Positions 1 to 8,574 of a stretch of 64,000 nt of DNA are shown one piece after another (position 1 is the first letter of the stretch; each line of letters opens with the position of its first letter). A program made the position numbers and the translations under genes. Location: NCBI RefSeq assembly GCF_017810075.1, contig NZ_JADNYK010000004.1, positions 610,490-674,489 of the forward strand. The letters are read 5' to 3'. This DNA is from Pseudozobellia sp. WGM2 (GTDB lineage: Bacteria > Bacteroidota > Bacteroidia > Flavobacteriales > Flavobacteriaceae). The notes under the pieces were generated by a model. That model saw nothing but the letters and a program-made list of their open reading frames with translations, was not told the DNA's origin and did not search any database.

Positions 1-1
1 T

Positions 2-85
2 GAAAAAGACTATACCTCCAAAAAGATGCTGTTGCTCATTGCCGTGCTTTTACGGTTGGGAAAATATAACATCTCACAAAAGTGA
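2..85 (+). CDS. C-terminal tail of an upstream gene (partial)
   Basis: An open frame enters from the left edge and ends in TGA at 83-85, giving 27 residues (ending ..GKYNISQK). It converges on the large gene at 98-4462, with only 12 bases between the two stop codons. The tail is too short to name a family. The frame is open by chance with moderate probability, so this is a tentative call. Confidence 0.3.
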   Translation, partial: EKDYTSKKMLLLIAVLLRLGKYNISQK

Positions 86-97
86 TGAAGGATTTGA

Positions 98-3000
98 TCA
101 TTGGTCCTTTTGGTTACTGAATGTTTCATCCCAAAATTTATGGCTTCTAAACTCCTTGCTCTCCTTCCATATGAAATACTTCTTTACACGCTGGGCATGA
201 AAGTCCTTGTCCAGATTTTTGTTGAACGGATTCTTCCTAGAAAAGAATTGGGCGAACCAGCATAGTTGAAGCCCTTCGTCCTCTAGTGCCTTTTGCAGCA
301 TGTCCCATTTGACCACAAGCAGCTCCTGTCGGTCTTCAAATGATCCTTCTGAAACCTCGGAAATCTCTCCTACAACGGTATCGTTCGGATTTAAAAACTT
401 ATTGTTTTTATAGTCGCTTATTCCTAAAAGAGTCCTAATTTTTTTGGATGGGATATAGACTTCCTTTTCTCCCTGGGTATCGTTTTTGGTAACACTTGTA
501 CGAGTAAATGAAAAGGATACATCTTCTGATATAAATATTTCATTTTCTCTTTCTTCAATCCAGTCCATCCATACAATATCCGTTGGGTTGGCATATACAT
601 CGGTGTCCGCAACAGCCTGATAGCTATCGCTGCTTCCCAGCCAATATCTGTTATCAGGTTGGTTGACAACAATATCTTTGAGTACCCCGAAATTCTCTTT
701 TTTGATGATACAGGCTTGGGTCAGTAAAGAAGTGGTAACTGTTTCGGTCTTATTGTTTAAATAAGTGTACCCATATAGCCCAACAGCGGTTTCACCTTCA
801 TTCAAAAAGTCGAAATTTTTAAAAAATAGCCATTTGTTGAAATCCAGATTTGGATCCTTTAGAACGGCTTTTTCTATGTCCTGCTGAAGTTTATCGGAGG
901 GTGTTATTTCCGTGGCAAGGGGTTCCTTGATCCGCCAAATGGTGTTACGTCTTTCCAGAAGATGGTCCATGGTTTCCTCATCCATTACATCTTCAACCGG
1001 ATTGTGAATCAGTGTAAGCACGTTATAGTTGGTAATCCAGTCTCTTTCCAGACTATAGGAACGTTCCGCATAGGGCAGGTAATCCGATAGGTAGCCCTGC
1101 AGATAATGCACCGCCAACCAAGTATATTTTTCCTCATAGGTATATATCTTGCTTTTTGATCCATGCGAGGCATCAGTGAACCAACTGCCTTTAGTTCTGG
1201 TCAGCCCCAGCCCTTTAATATAATGAAGGGCAGCGGACATGCCCCAGGATCGCGGATATATCTCCTTATTACCATAATTCTTCCGGTATTGGTCAAGAAA
1301 TTGGTGCTCGGGCCTGACACTTTCTTCCTCGACCTCGTTCTTGGCCTCGTGACCTGTCAAAAATCTTTGGTAGGCCTTTTCAATAACGTACCATGCCAGG
1401 TCATGTACAATTGGGTAATATTCTCGACGGGCCTTACGCAAATAGTCCGTATCCAATTTCAATAGCCTAAAATCCTCTATTGGGCGTGGTCTGGCCAGGG
1501 CCACTTTTTCCTCTGAAATCAGACCAAACTGGTGCGCCCGTTCCACTATGGCCCTAAAACCTTGGCGGACGATGACATTTCGATGTTTTCCGCGGTGTTC
1601 AAATATGGTGGCCAAGGCCCATTCAGATAGTTCTTTGAGACCGTTGAAGTCCTTCAGCCTACTGGCAATGCCCAAGGTTATGGAAGCCAAATCTTCTTGG
1701 ATTTGGGGGTCATTACAGTTGAAAATCTTATCGAGAAGTAACTTGTGCTCCTTGGGGTTTAGGATACCCCAGCCCGTAAGGGCAGAAGAAATCCTCTCCC
1801 GTAGTTCTCTATCTATGGTGGAAAGTCCCCAGGCAAGGATTAATGGGAACCCGTCATGTTTGGCGTCATCGGATACCCTGGACCTATCAAGGATATTGTC
1901 GGTTAAAAGTTTCCTTAGAGTATAGTTGGCCTTATAGATAAAACGTTCAGATTCACTAAAATCGTTCATTTCCTCATTGTCCAGATCCGACCAGAGTTTA
2001 TCCCTTTCAAAGACCGTGGGCTGCCCCATCAAGATTTCGTGCAACCAATTTGCATTAAAAAAATCGCCATTGCCTTTTGCAGAAGGGATGATAAGTTTTT
2101 TAATTACTTTAAAACGGATTTCGTAATTTTTGAAAAAAAGTTCCCTGACATAGGAATTGTATTTCACGGCCAGTGATTTGGGTGCTCTTCGCAACGCTTC
2201 AAATTGCAAATCCAAGACTTGATCCTGAGAAAGCCCATCTATAAGGAAATCTTCCTCGCCAACGAGTTTTTCCTGTTCATTAAAGATTCGCGAAACTAGA
2301 TTTTGGATAATTTGCCTATTTGGTGCAATGGATTTTATCGCAAAATCCTTTTTGGGTAGCTGGTGCACAGGAATAGCTAGGGGCCTAAAAAGTATATCCG
2401 GAAGTTTATCTTCGCTTTCCGTTTTTATGTTCTCATAGATTTCCTCACTGATCAGGGTCTCGATGATGGATTGGTAGGTGATGCTGTATTTTCTTATTCG
2501 TTTTTCCAAAACTCCTGTTTTTTCCAAACTTTCATATTGGGTCAGGACACCATTGCTGGCAAGGAATTGTAGAAGGTTTGTAGCCGCTTCAGGGCTAAAA
2601 AAAGCCCCCCCGTCTTGACTAAGCAGTTGGACCAACTCTTTATGTGTTATACTTCCGCTTTCATAGAATGCTTTGGATAGTATGGACAAACCATCTATAA
2701 CAGGGGCTTCTGTAATGATTATGCCCGTTCCGGTGTTCTGGATGAATTCAGCATTGAGACGTGCTACTTTCAGGTTCAGCAACTTTTGAACGGTTGTCTC
2801 GACCCTTCCAAGTTCATCTAGGTTTTGACCCTCATATTCCTCGCAAAACAGCCTTAGGGCAAAAAGGCTGGTAAGTCCCTGTATCGGGTATGATAGTTTT
2901 CCCGTAATCCGATAGTGTTCAAAATACGGACCGATGACCTCGTTTATCTGAACGTCACCATCACCCTCTAGGCGCACCTCTTCCGCCAATGAATCGATAT

Positions 3001-4462
3001 CTTTGGAATTGTCGTAAAAATAGTGTCGTGCGGTAAACACAAATTTGATTCTCGGATATCGTAGAGTGATTTCCGTGGTTTCCGCTATTCGGTCATACCA
3101 CTCCTCTTTCTTTTCAACGGCTTCCTCAAGTCCATCGATACTGATGAGCACAACAGTTTTGGGGTAGTCGGGTTCTTGGCCATGATCTAGGGCCATGGCT
3201 TTTTGTACGTCATTTTTGATCGCTAGGGTCTCCAAGGCGGAAAAAAGCTGGTTCTTGGTCCATCCCTGAACATCCAGGGCTTTTTCCAAAATACTGGTCC
3301 AACTGTTACTATTGGCTGTTTTGGCCCTGATCAAGATTGCGGGATAGTCGTTGTCGAGGGCCAGTTCCACAACATTGGCCAAACCTTGGGTCTTTCCAGT
3401 TCCGGGACCACCAAAGACAAACTTTCTTGAGACATTCAATAAATCCGCAATATCCATGAAAAAACCAATGGGGTATATTCGAAGGAGATCTCTGATCAAC
3501 CCTTTTAGATCATAAACAGTATTTTTTTCAACGTTGGTGGGCCTGAGGTCGTCTAGATAGGTCTCCAAAATGGAAAGGCCCTCTGGTTCCGGACAATCCG
3601 AAATTACCCTGTAATCCATGTTGGAAGCCATGATTTCCCTTACCAAATTGGAAGCGATCCCATTTGCCTTAGACAAATACCCATCCACTTCCTCCATGGC
3701 TGACAATAGGTTTTTTTTGGAAACCATATCGCGAAAGCTCTCTAATAACTTAGCCGTCTTTTGGATTTTTGTCTGTACTTCCTGGACCTTGGAAATAAGT
3801 GCCACCCGGTACTTTTTGGAAAACATCAGTTGACCCACTTGTTCGTGGATGACACCTTGTGTATGCAAGGCGGGAACATAACGTTCCTTAAGCCAATTAT
3901 TGGTTTTTTGAAACCGGAATTGCTCGATCAACAGCGAAAAGTCTATGGTTTCCTTGTCAAACCAGTAACGGTGAATGCCATCATTACTCGGGAGTTGTAA
4001 TTCCCTGAGAATATTATCTGTTGTCCACCAGGTCAGTGTTAAGTCCTTGTGAAGGTCTTTTATATCGGATGCTAGTTTGTTTACCCTATCCTCTTCGGTA
4101 TTTTTGGGGATTTTACCACCTTTCCCTCTTTTTTTTGAAGCAAGATTTCTTGGGATACAAAGAATATATTTGGAAATGTCCGGGCGTATTTCCAGAGCTG
4201 TGGTAATGGATTTTTTGATTTGATTGATTTGGGAAGTCTGCATGGCGGTAGGGAACCATTTGGACTGTACCGCCACAATGGTGCCAGTATGGAGTGTACC
4301 ATAGGCTTCAATACCTCCGTCTCCCCCAGCTCCATTGATTACCCTAAACCTCGCTAGGTCGTTTTTATAATTTCTGTGCAAATACCTTTCAAAAAGTTGA
4401 TTGCACAGTGTCTCGAAAGCATTCTCGGGACTATCGCCATAAGTTTTGAAGTTATTCCACAT
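98..4462 (-). CDS. Avs-like nuclease-STAND ATPase, predicted anti-phage sensor
   Basis: A 1454-residue protein. Residues 15-70 look like an Mrr/PD-(D/E)xK nuclease: GGDGGIE at 46-52 is followed by QSK at 66-68, which fits the D...(E/Q)xK metal-binding core. Residues about 340-480 form a P-loop NTPase: Walker A GGPGTGKT at 351-358, Walker B VVLISIDGLEE at 437-447, and an FTAR segment just after that fits a sensor arginine. The remaining ~950 residues are mostly helical with no named motif, as expected for a ligand-sensing C-terminal half. Nuclease + STAND ATPase + long sensor is the architecture of Avs (AVAST) proteins, which bind a conserved phage protein and then cleave DNA. It stands alone next to a mobile element, a usual place for defence genes. 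The domains are clear; the defence role and exact Avs type are inferred. It could also be another large nuclease-ATPase such as a DUF4297-like protein. Confidence 0.7.
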   Translation of the reverse strand: MWNNFKTYGDSPENAFETLCNQLFERYLHRNYKNDLARFRVINGAGGDGGIEAYGTLHTGTIVAVQSKWFPTAMQTSQINQIKKSITTALEIRPDISKYILCIPRNLASKKRGKGGKIPKNTEEDRVNKLASDIKDLHKDLTLTWWTTDNILRELQLPSNDGIHRYWFDKETIDFSLLIEQFRFQKTNNWLKERYVPALHTQGVIHEQVGQLMFSKKYRVALISKVQEVQTKIQKTAKLLESFRDMVSKKNLLSAMEEVDGYLSKANGIASNLVREIMASNMDYRVISDCPEPEGLSILETYLDDLRPTNVEKNTVYDLKGLIRDLLRIYPIGFFMDIADLLNVSRKFVFGGPGTGKTQGLANVVELALDNDYPAILIRAKTANSNSWTSILEKALDVQGWTKNQLFSALETLAIKNDVQKAMALDHGQEPDYPKTVVLISIDGLEEAVEKKEEWYDRIAETTEITLRYPRIKFVFTARHYFYDNSKDIDSLAEEVRLEGDGDVQINEVIGPYFEHYRITGKLSYPIQGLTSLFALRLFCEEYEGQNLDELGRVETTVQKLLNLKVARLNAEFIQNTGTGIIITEAPVIDGLSILSKAFYESGSITHKELVQLLSQDGGAFFSPEAATNLLQFLASNGVLTQYESLEKTGVLEKRIRKYSITYQSIIETLISEEIYENIKTESEDKLPDILFRPLAIPVHQLPKKDFAIKSIAPNRQIIQNLVSRIFNEQEKLVGEEDFLIDGLSQDQVLDLQFEALRRAPKSLAVKYNSYVRELFFKNYEIRFKVIKKLIIPSAKGNGDFFNANWLHEILMGQPTVFERDKLWSDLDNEEMNDFSESERFIYKANYTLRKLLTDNILDRSRVSDDAKHDGFPLILAWGLSTIDRELRERISSALTGWGILNPKEHKLLLDKIFNCNDPQIQEDLASITLGIASRLKDFNGLKELSEWALATIFEHRGKHRNVIVRQGFRAIVERAHQFGLISEEKVALARPRPIEDFRLLKLDTDYLRKARREYYPIVHDLAWYVIEKAYQRFLTGHEAKNEVEEESVRPEHQFLDQYRKNYGNKEIYPRSWGMSAALHYIKGLGLTRTKGSWFTDASHGSKSKIYTYEEKYTWLAVHYLQGYLSDYLPYAERSYSLERDWITNYNVLTLIHNPVEDVMDEETMDHLLERRNTIWRIKEPLATEITPSDKLQQDIEKAVLKDPNLDFNKWLFFKNFDFLNEGETAVGLYGYTYLNNKTETVTTSLLTQACIIKKENFGVLKDIVVNQPDNRYWLGSSDSYQAVADTDVYANPTDIVWMDWIEERENEIFISEDVSFSFTRTSVTKNDTQGEKEVYIPSKKIRTLLGISDYKNNKFLNPNDTVVGEISEVSEGSFEDRQELLVVKWDMLQKALEDEGLQLCWFAQFFSRKNPFNKNLDKDFHAQRVKKYFIWKESKEFRSHKFWDETFSNQKDQ

Positions 4463-4463
4463 A

Positions 4464-4490
4464 GGTACAAGTTAATGTACCCTAAAGATA
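4464..4490 (-). promoter_or_regulatory. Leader palindrome and possible -7 box of the Avs-like gene
   Basis: Just upstream of the start codon at 4462 lies a perfect 6-bp inverted repeat, GGTACA (4464-4469) and TGTACC (4476-4481). Next to it, on the minus strand, is TATCTTTA (4483-4490), seven of eight bases of the Bacteroidetes -7 consensus TAnnTTTG. No clear -33 TTG was found. It may be an operator or a small leader hairpin. Confidence 0.3.
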
Positions 4491-4637
4491 ATTAATCTAC
4501 ATACTAAGGTTTTGAGAAATACTAACTTTGATATATCGAAATGGAATAGTAAATACCACTCTACTCTTTACATTATACCATTCGGATATTGTTTTAGGAT
4601 TACCGTTAAACTCAGGTACATTCTATTTAAAAAATCA

Positions 4638-4673
4638 AAACTCTTTACAAAATCCGCTTTTTGTAAAGAGTTT
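4638..4673 (-). terminator. Rho-independent terminator of the mobilisation operon
   Basis: Perfect 14-bp inverted repeat (4638-4651 and 4660-4673) with an 8-base loop. On the minus strand it is followed by a T-rich run (TTGATTTTTT), so it would end transcripts from the relaxase operon that stops at 4811. It also separates that operon from the Avs-like gene. The rest of the 4463-4810 gap holds no convincing gene. Confidence 0.6.
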
Positions 4674-4810
4674 AAATCTATCAGCAGTCATGAAATAAAT
4701 GATTTTAACGGCAGAACCAATGGAGATTTAGATGATTGAAATCGGTATAAAATTCCAAAAAATCATTTTTACGAAATATTCTCTTAAAAATCTAGAAACC
4801 ACCTTGCACT

Positions 4811-5056
4811 CTACTCGTTCAAAGTGATATAATAGCCATTGTCAACCCTAATCGAAATTTCCCCTTTCCTGAGTTTTTTATTGACCGAATCTATGTCCTC
4901 GTAAGCATACAGGTATTTCTTACCCACTTTGAAAAAACTGACTAATCCCAACTCCCGTAGAGCAAGCATAATTTGACCATTATAAGACACGCCTAGCCTT
5001 TCGCAAAATGCCTTTCCGGTCAAATTAAGTGGTTGTATGTTTACCTGATTACCCAT
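4811..5056 (-). CDS. Small DNA-binding protein, excisionase-like winged helix
   Basis: The ATG at 5054-5056 gives 81 residues; an upstream in-frame ATG at 5126-5128 would give 105 but adds only a basic stretch read from inside the relaxase gene. The protein reads as a short MerR/excisionase-type HTH: LTGKAFCERLGVS (recognition helix region), then a hydrophobic helix, then a KVGKKYLYAYEDID strand pair and a positively charged end. It is the last gene of the minus-strand mobilisation operon, overlapping or touching the end of the relaxase gene at 5079. Such small proteins in mobile elements act as excision or transfer regulators; that role is inferred. The family is not certain. Confidence 0.5.
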   Translation of the reverse strand: MGNQVNIQPLNLTGKAFCERLGVSYNGQIMLALRELGLVSFFKVGKKYLYAYEDIDSVNKKLRKGEISIRVDNGYYITLNE

Positions 5057-5078
5057 TGAATCCAATGATTCCCTGCTT

Positions 5079-6110
5079 CTAGATATTTCTCGATTTCCTT
5101 TTCTTCTTCTTGCGCTTCCAACGGTCAAAATCCTCCAGTTCCATTTTAAACGGCGTAAAAGGTTCGTCGATCAGGCCATCTTTTTGAGTGCCTCCCAAAT
5201 CGTATTTTGGTTTTTCACCAGTTTGGATTGCCCCTCCCTCAGCATCTTTTGTTTTTCCGACATCTTTTCTTGATGGGCCTGTATCTGAATTAACAGCTCC
5301 TTTATTTCCTTGTTCTGGATGATTATTTTCGAGAATAACTGCACGGTCTCTGATTTGTTCATAATCGATTTGTTTTATGATGTTGTTCCATGAATATTTT
5401 CGCCCCAAGCTGCTCCCTTTATAGATGACCTCTTCATATTTGAAGGAGATACCGGAGACCCTTCCCGTGGTCTTGCTGATATTGAATTTTGGCCGAATAT
5501 TTCTTGACAGCAATTGATATAGGAACTCCTCCATAGTAGTTGAACTTTTTAATGCATCCCTCAATTGATGTTGAAGCAGACTTTTAATCGGTGGGTTGCC
5601 CGTTCGGAGTGATTTCTCTATCTCTTTTTGAGTTAGTGCCGCCTCTCTTTCCAAGCTTGCGTCTGGCAGTTGGGAAAGACCATATTTCTTTTCCAGCTCG
5701 CGTACCAAGCGTTCGCTGCGCTCATAGTCTCTGCTATCGCTGACCAACGCTCCGGATAGTTTTACCCTATTGGCAACGATATGGATGTGTTGGTGGCTTT
5801 GGTCATCATGGCGGTACATGATGTATTGGTTGTCATCGAATCCCATCCCGTTTAGATAATCTAGTCCCATCGCAACGAATTCACTATCACGCATCTTATC
5901 GCCAGGCGGCAGATTCAAGGACACATGATAGACTGCTTTGCCAAGCCTAGGGCGCAACTGCCTAATTAAATTGAACTCCTTGGTCATATCGACAGAACTG
6001 CCCAAATCTATATTCGCATCCAGCACAATGGCCTGGCCCAATTCGACTTTTTTTTGGTTGTAGGCCAACAGTCCATAGAAATCCTTGCCCTTTATCTGTT
6101 TCGCTATCAT
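5079..6110 (-). CDS. mobB: MOBP-type relaxase (MobB-like)
   Basis: A 343-residue relaxase of the Relaxase/Mobilisation nuclease family. It nicks oriT, stays covalently bound to the 5' end and pilots the strand into the recipient. Histidine motif: H101-D-D-x-x-H106-x-H108-x-H110 (HDDQSHQHIH), the metal-binding signature; tyrosines Y12 and Y17 near the N terminus are candidates for the nucleophile. The catalytic domain covers about residues 1-170; the C-terminal third is charged and low complexity and ends in a run of Lys/Arg. It starts inside the stop of the upstream accessory gene (ATGA overlap at 6107-6110), so the two are translationally coupled. This is the transfer initiator of the conjugative element that carries its own coupling protein and secretion genes further right. 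Confidence 0.9.
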   Translation of the reverse strand: MIAKQIKGKDFYGLLAYNQKKVELGQAIVLDANIDLGSSVDMTKEFNLIRQLRPRLGKAVYHVSLNLPPGDKMRDSEFVAMGLDYLNGMGFDDNQYIMYRHDDQSHQHIHIVANRVKLSGALVSDSRDYERSERLVRELEKKYGLSQLPDASLEREAALTQKEIEKSLRTGNPPIKSLLQHQLRDALKSSTTMEEFLYQLLSRNIRPKFNISKTTGRVSGISFKYEEVIYKGSSLGRKYSWNNIIKQIDYEQIRDRAVILENNHPEQGNKGAVNSDTGPSRKDVGKTKDAEGGAIQTGEKPKYDLGGTQKDGLIDEPFTPFKMELEDFDRWKRKKKKRKSRNI

Positions 6111-6448
6111 TTGTTGGTAATATTCGACTTTAGTTCCTGTAAAAGGTGTCGTAGTTCTTCCAATTGTCTATATAGGATTTTGGGCGAATGCATGCGCAAA
6201 TGGGAATTTTTTGTGAGTTGATTAATGTTGTTGCCAATCCGACTCAACTCAACGAACAATCTTCTATCTTCCGGCGTAACCTTGGTTCTGGGAAGTGGTC
6301 TGCCCGAAACTTTTTTTCGGATATAATCCGGTATGTCGATGCCCAACGTGGCCGCATTTCCGGAAACGATAAGGTATTCATTGACGGTCATGCGTACATT
6401 GACCCGTATCGCCTTGAGTGCTTCAATATCTTTTTTTGGCCGTGCCAT
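6107..6448 (-). CDS. mobC: Relaxosome accessory protein (MobC family)
   Basis: A 113-residue basic protein. The first half (RVNVRMTVNEYLIVSGNAA) fits a ribbon-helix-helix DNA-binding fold, and the second half contains the MobC signature ELSRIGNNINQLTK. MobC proteins bind oriT, help melt it and recruit the relaxase. It is the first gene of the pair with the relaxase (4-base overlap), directly beside the non-coding gap at 6449-6620, where an oriT would be expected. Confidence 0.85.
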   Translation of the reverse strand: MARPKKDIEALKAIRVNVRMTVNEYLIVSGNAATLGIDIPDYIRKKVSGRPLPRTKVTPEDRRLFVELSRIGNNINQLTKNSHLRMHSPKILYRQLEELRHLLQELKSNITNK

Positions 6449-6620
6449 AATTCAGGGGTTTGGGGAGGATCCCCAACAAGCCTCGCGAACAAAGTGAGCG
6501 GTTTTTGCTTGCAAAAACATGGCTTGCTACGTGACCTCCGATTAACTTAGGCCAAACCTAAAACATATCGCAAGTCAGTAAGGGCTTTGCCGTACACGGA
6601 GTGTTGTACGGTAAATGGAT
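6449..6620. other. Probable oriT region
   Basis: A 172-bp gap upstream of the mobC-relaxase pair. It contains three inverted repeats: TTGGGG (6460-6465) with CCCCAA (6471-6476); GTTTTTGC (6501-6508) with GCAAAAAC (6511-6518); and CCGTACA (6590-6596) with TGTACGG (6605-6611). In MOBP systems oriT usually lies immediately upstream of the accessory gene and consists of inverted repeats next to the nick site. The third repeat, 10 bases after the stop of the gene ending at 6621, could instead be a terminator, although it has no T-run. The nick position cannot be read from sequence alone. Confidence 0.45.
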
Positions 6621-7106
6621 TCAGCAGAGTTTTACGTCCTCAAAAAGGATTTTGAGGGAGGCCTCGGCTTCAGGAACCTGAAAGTACCTATGGGATTCCA
6701 AAACCAGATGTTGTAGTGCGGATCTATAGCGTGCTTTGCCATAGGCGTTGTCCTCATAAAAAGTACAGGGGTCTTTGGGATGCACCTCCATGGGCGTGGT
6801 AAAGGATTTTATGTCCCTGTTCATATACTCAAACCGTTGGGAAGCCCTTCTGTGGATACCATGAAGGGTAAGCTCTTTGGGATATTTAGGGACATTGTAA
6901 TAAAGTTCTTCCAAGATTACGATAAAGGCCCGTCTACGCGAAAGTTTCGGTTTTTGCGAAGCGATACCGATTGCATTTTGCACCTCGCGCACCAAACGCT
7001 CGGCCAATAGGACCTGTGATCGGGAATATTCTTTTCCGTTGACCTTAGGATGTTCCTCCTTGGCCAAATCTTCCAGATAGCGAAGCAGTTTTTCCGACGG
7101 AATCAT
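6621..7106 (-). CDS. Conserved element protein of unknown function
   Basis: A 161-residue soluble protein that I do not recognise. It is helical and charged with no signal peptide or membrane segment; a central basic patch (KPKLSRRRAF) and an aromatic-rich C-terminal part are visible. Its start overlaps the stop of the 262-residue gene upstream by 4 bases (ATGA at 7103-7106), so the two are co-translated and probably act together. They sit between the mobilisation genes and the AbiE pair. An accessory role in the element is inferred from position only. Confidence 0.6.
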   Translation of the reverse strand: MIPSEKLLRYLEDLAKEEHPKVNGKEYSRSQVLLAERLVREVQNAIGIASQKPKLSRRRAFIVILEELYYNVPKYPKELTLHGIHRRASQRFEYMNRDIKSFTTPMEVHPKDPCTFYEDNAYGKARYRSALQHLVLESHRYFQVPEAEASLKILFEDVKLC

Positions 7107-7891
7107 AGCTTAGGACCGCCCCTGCGTCTGTTTATAGTTGGAGCTCGCTCTAAAGCATTTACCAAAGCCTTGGAAAGTTTTTCGGATCGAAGGGAGAGGC
7201 CCAACAGGTGTTGTTGCGTTATCGAGCCCGCCAACAAATAGTCGGCCATGGTAGTCTTCTTGGGCCAGAGCTTGGCCTTTACGATGAGATGTAACAATAG
7301 TTGTTCGTGTGCATCGAGGCCATAGCGGGAATTTTCCAATTCTTTATCAAAACTTTTGAGATAACCTTCGGTAAGGAGCTTCTTTTCTTTCACGGTTTTC
7401 TCCACTTTTTTCCATTGGGCCTGCGTCGAAAAATGCGCTGTTAAATAAGCTACGGAGAATCGGCCATATTCCCATTTCCGGTATGAAGTGGTCTGGTCCA
7501 AGAGTTCCATTTCTACAAAATCCACTAGCGGTTCATTGGACAATGGCCGTTTCAGGTCATATTCGACATTCTGGAGTGCTTCCTGCTGCAATATCACGGA
7601 ACTATCCAGATTGTTCATCAGATGTCTTGCAAAAGTTTGGGATAGGTCGAACAGCGGTTGTTTATCTTCCAAAATTGCCTTTAAAAGCAGTTCCCGTTGT
7701 CCTTCGGATACCTCGTCATAATGAAGCCCATACGTAAAGATGGCCGTGATGAGGGTTTTCAGTTGCTGGTCCGAAAGCGTGGTCTTTTTGTGGGAAGGGG
7801 AAAGACCATCCAGTTCACTGATGACCTCAACGAAAGACTGACGGTCTATCGGCCGACTGAAATCCAGTACTTTATATAGGGTTTCGGACAT
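7103..7891 (-). CDS. Unknown helical protein, coupled to the downstream gene
   Basis: A 262-residue, all-helical, soluble protein with no family signature I can recognise. The sequence is rich in Leu, Gln and Lys (e.g. EKTVKEKKLLTEGYLKSF) and ends in a basic tail, RRRGGPKL. No enzyme motif is visible. It overlaps the 161-residue gene by 4 bases, and the pair forms a two-gene operon transcribed toward the mobilisation genes. The start at 7891 is the first ATG in a region otherwise free of in-frame starts. Confidence 0.6.
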   Translation of the reverse strand: MSETLYKVLDFSRPIDRQSFVEVISELDGLSPSHKKTTLSDQQLKTLITAIFTYGLHYDEVSEGQRELLLKAILEDKQPLFDLSQTFARHLMNNLDSSVILQQEALQNVEYDLKRPLSNEPLVDFVEMELLDQTTSYRKWEYGRFSVAYLTAHFSTQAQWKKVEKTVKEKKLLTEGYLKSFDKELENSRYGLDAHEQLLLHLIVKAKLWPKKTTMADYLLAGSITQQHLLGLSLRSEKLSKALVNALERAPTINRRRGGPKL

Positions 7892-7935
7892 AATATAAAT
7901 TTAATCAATGTAATGGAAAAGATTCGAAAAATATA

Positions 7936-8185
7936 TCACTTTGTTCTGGGCCGTATCCACCCTTTTGAAGAGAATATAAATACCAGAAACTGATTATCGC
8001 AATTGCCCTCCAAAAGATAGTCTATAACTTCTTGCTTATAAATGGGAAGACCGTACAAATCCATCAAGGAATTTTCCTTGTTATTTTGACTTTACCTGTT
8101 TCGAAAATTCGGCTTCCGGCATTCCTAGAGGCATCAAGACATGATACCAGATGCAGTTCAAGTAATAGCTGAGAATTCTAATCAT
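7936..8185 (-). pseudogene. Possible frameshifted small gene
   Basis: Two short frames on the minus strand fit together end to end. One starts at the ATG at 8183-8185 and runs 34 codons (MIRILSYYLNCIWYHVLM..) to a TAA. The other continues in a different frame for about 46 codons (..SLMDLYGLPIYKQEVIDYLL..) to a TGA at 7936-7938. The composition of both looks protein-like, so this may be a small gene broken by a one-base change. No family is recognised. It lies in the 320-bp gap at 7892-8211, which otherwise appears empty. Confidence 0.3.
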
Positions 8186-8211
8186 CGAGGTAATTTCTTC
8201 ATATTAATCGT

Positions 8212-8436
8212 CTATTTGGACTTTTTTGGTTTTTCGAAAGAGAATAGAATTAACGGAACGATGATTATTAAAGTAATCATAACCAAAGTGAATGTTCTTA
8301 TCATGTAAACCACTTTAATCTCATGAACCTCTAATTCAAAAACAAGCGGCATCATCCAAAAACACAGCGACACCGATATTAATAGGGCCAATACCCTTAA
8401 GAAGGTGTCTGAATTCAATTTTGTAATTTTTCCCAT
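8212..8436 (-). CDS. Small two-span membrane protein
   Basis: A 74-residue protein with two hydrophobic segments, about residues 13-32 (LRVLALLISVSLCFWMMPLV) and 44-66, and a basic end FEKPKKSK. It has no known family. It lies alone between the unknown pair at 6.6-7.9 kb and the AbiE toxin, in the same direction. The length, clean start and membrane pattern suggest a real gene; function unknown. Confidence 0.45.
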   Translation of the reverse strand: MGKITKLNSDTFLRVLALLISVSLCFWMMPLVFELEVHEIKVVYMIRTFTLVMITLIIIVPLILFSFEKPKKSK

Positions 8437-8574
8437 AGCGTATTAACGTTTTAATCGATAACAAAGATGAATAAATTTAGGTGTTCATATCAAACTTCAT
8501 CCATAATGGACTCTGATTATATAACCTTTATTCATATCTGATTCGTTTATGTGGTTGTCCTGCCCAAATTGATT

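Noticed and set aside
4638..4673. Attachment site of the element
   Set aside because: The palindrome followed by a T-rich tract fits a terminator better; no matching direct repeat was found at the other end and no integrase is present.
4512..4739. Plus-strand open frame of 75 codons
   Set aside because: It runs through the terminator hairpin at 4638-4673 and has no protein-like features.
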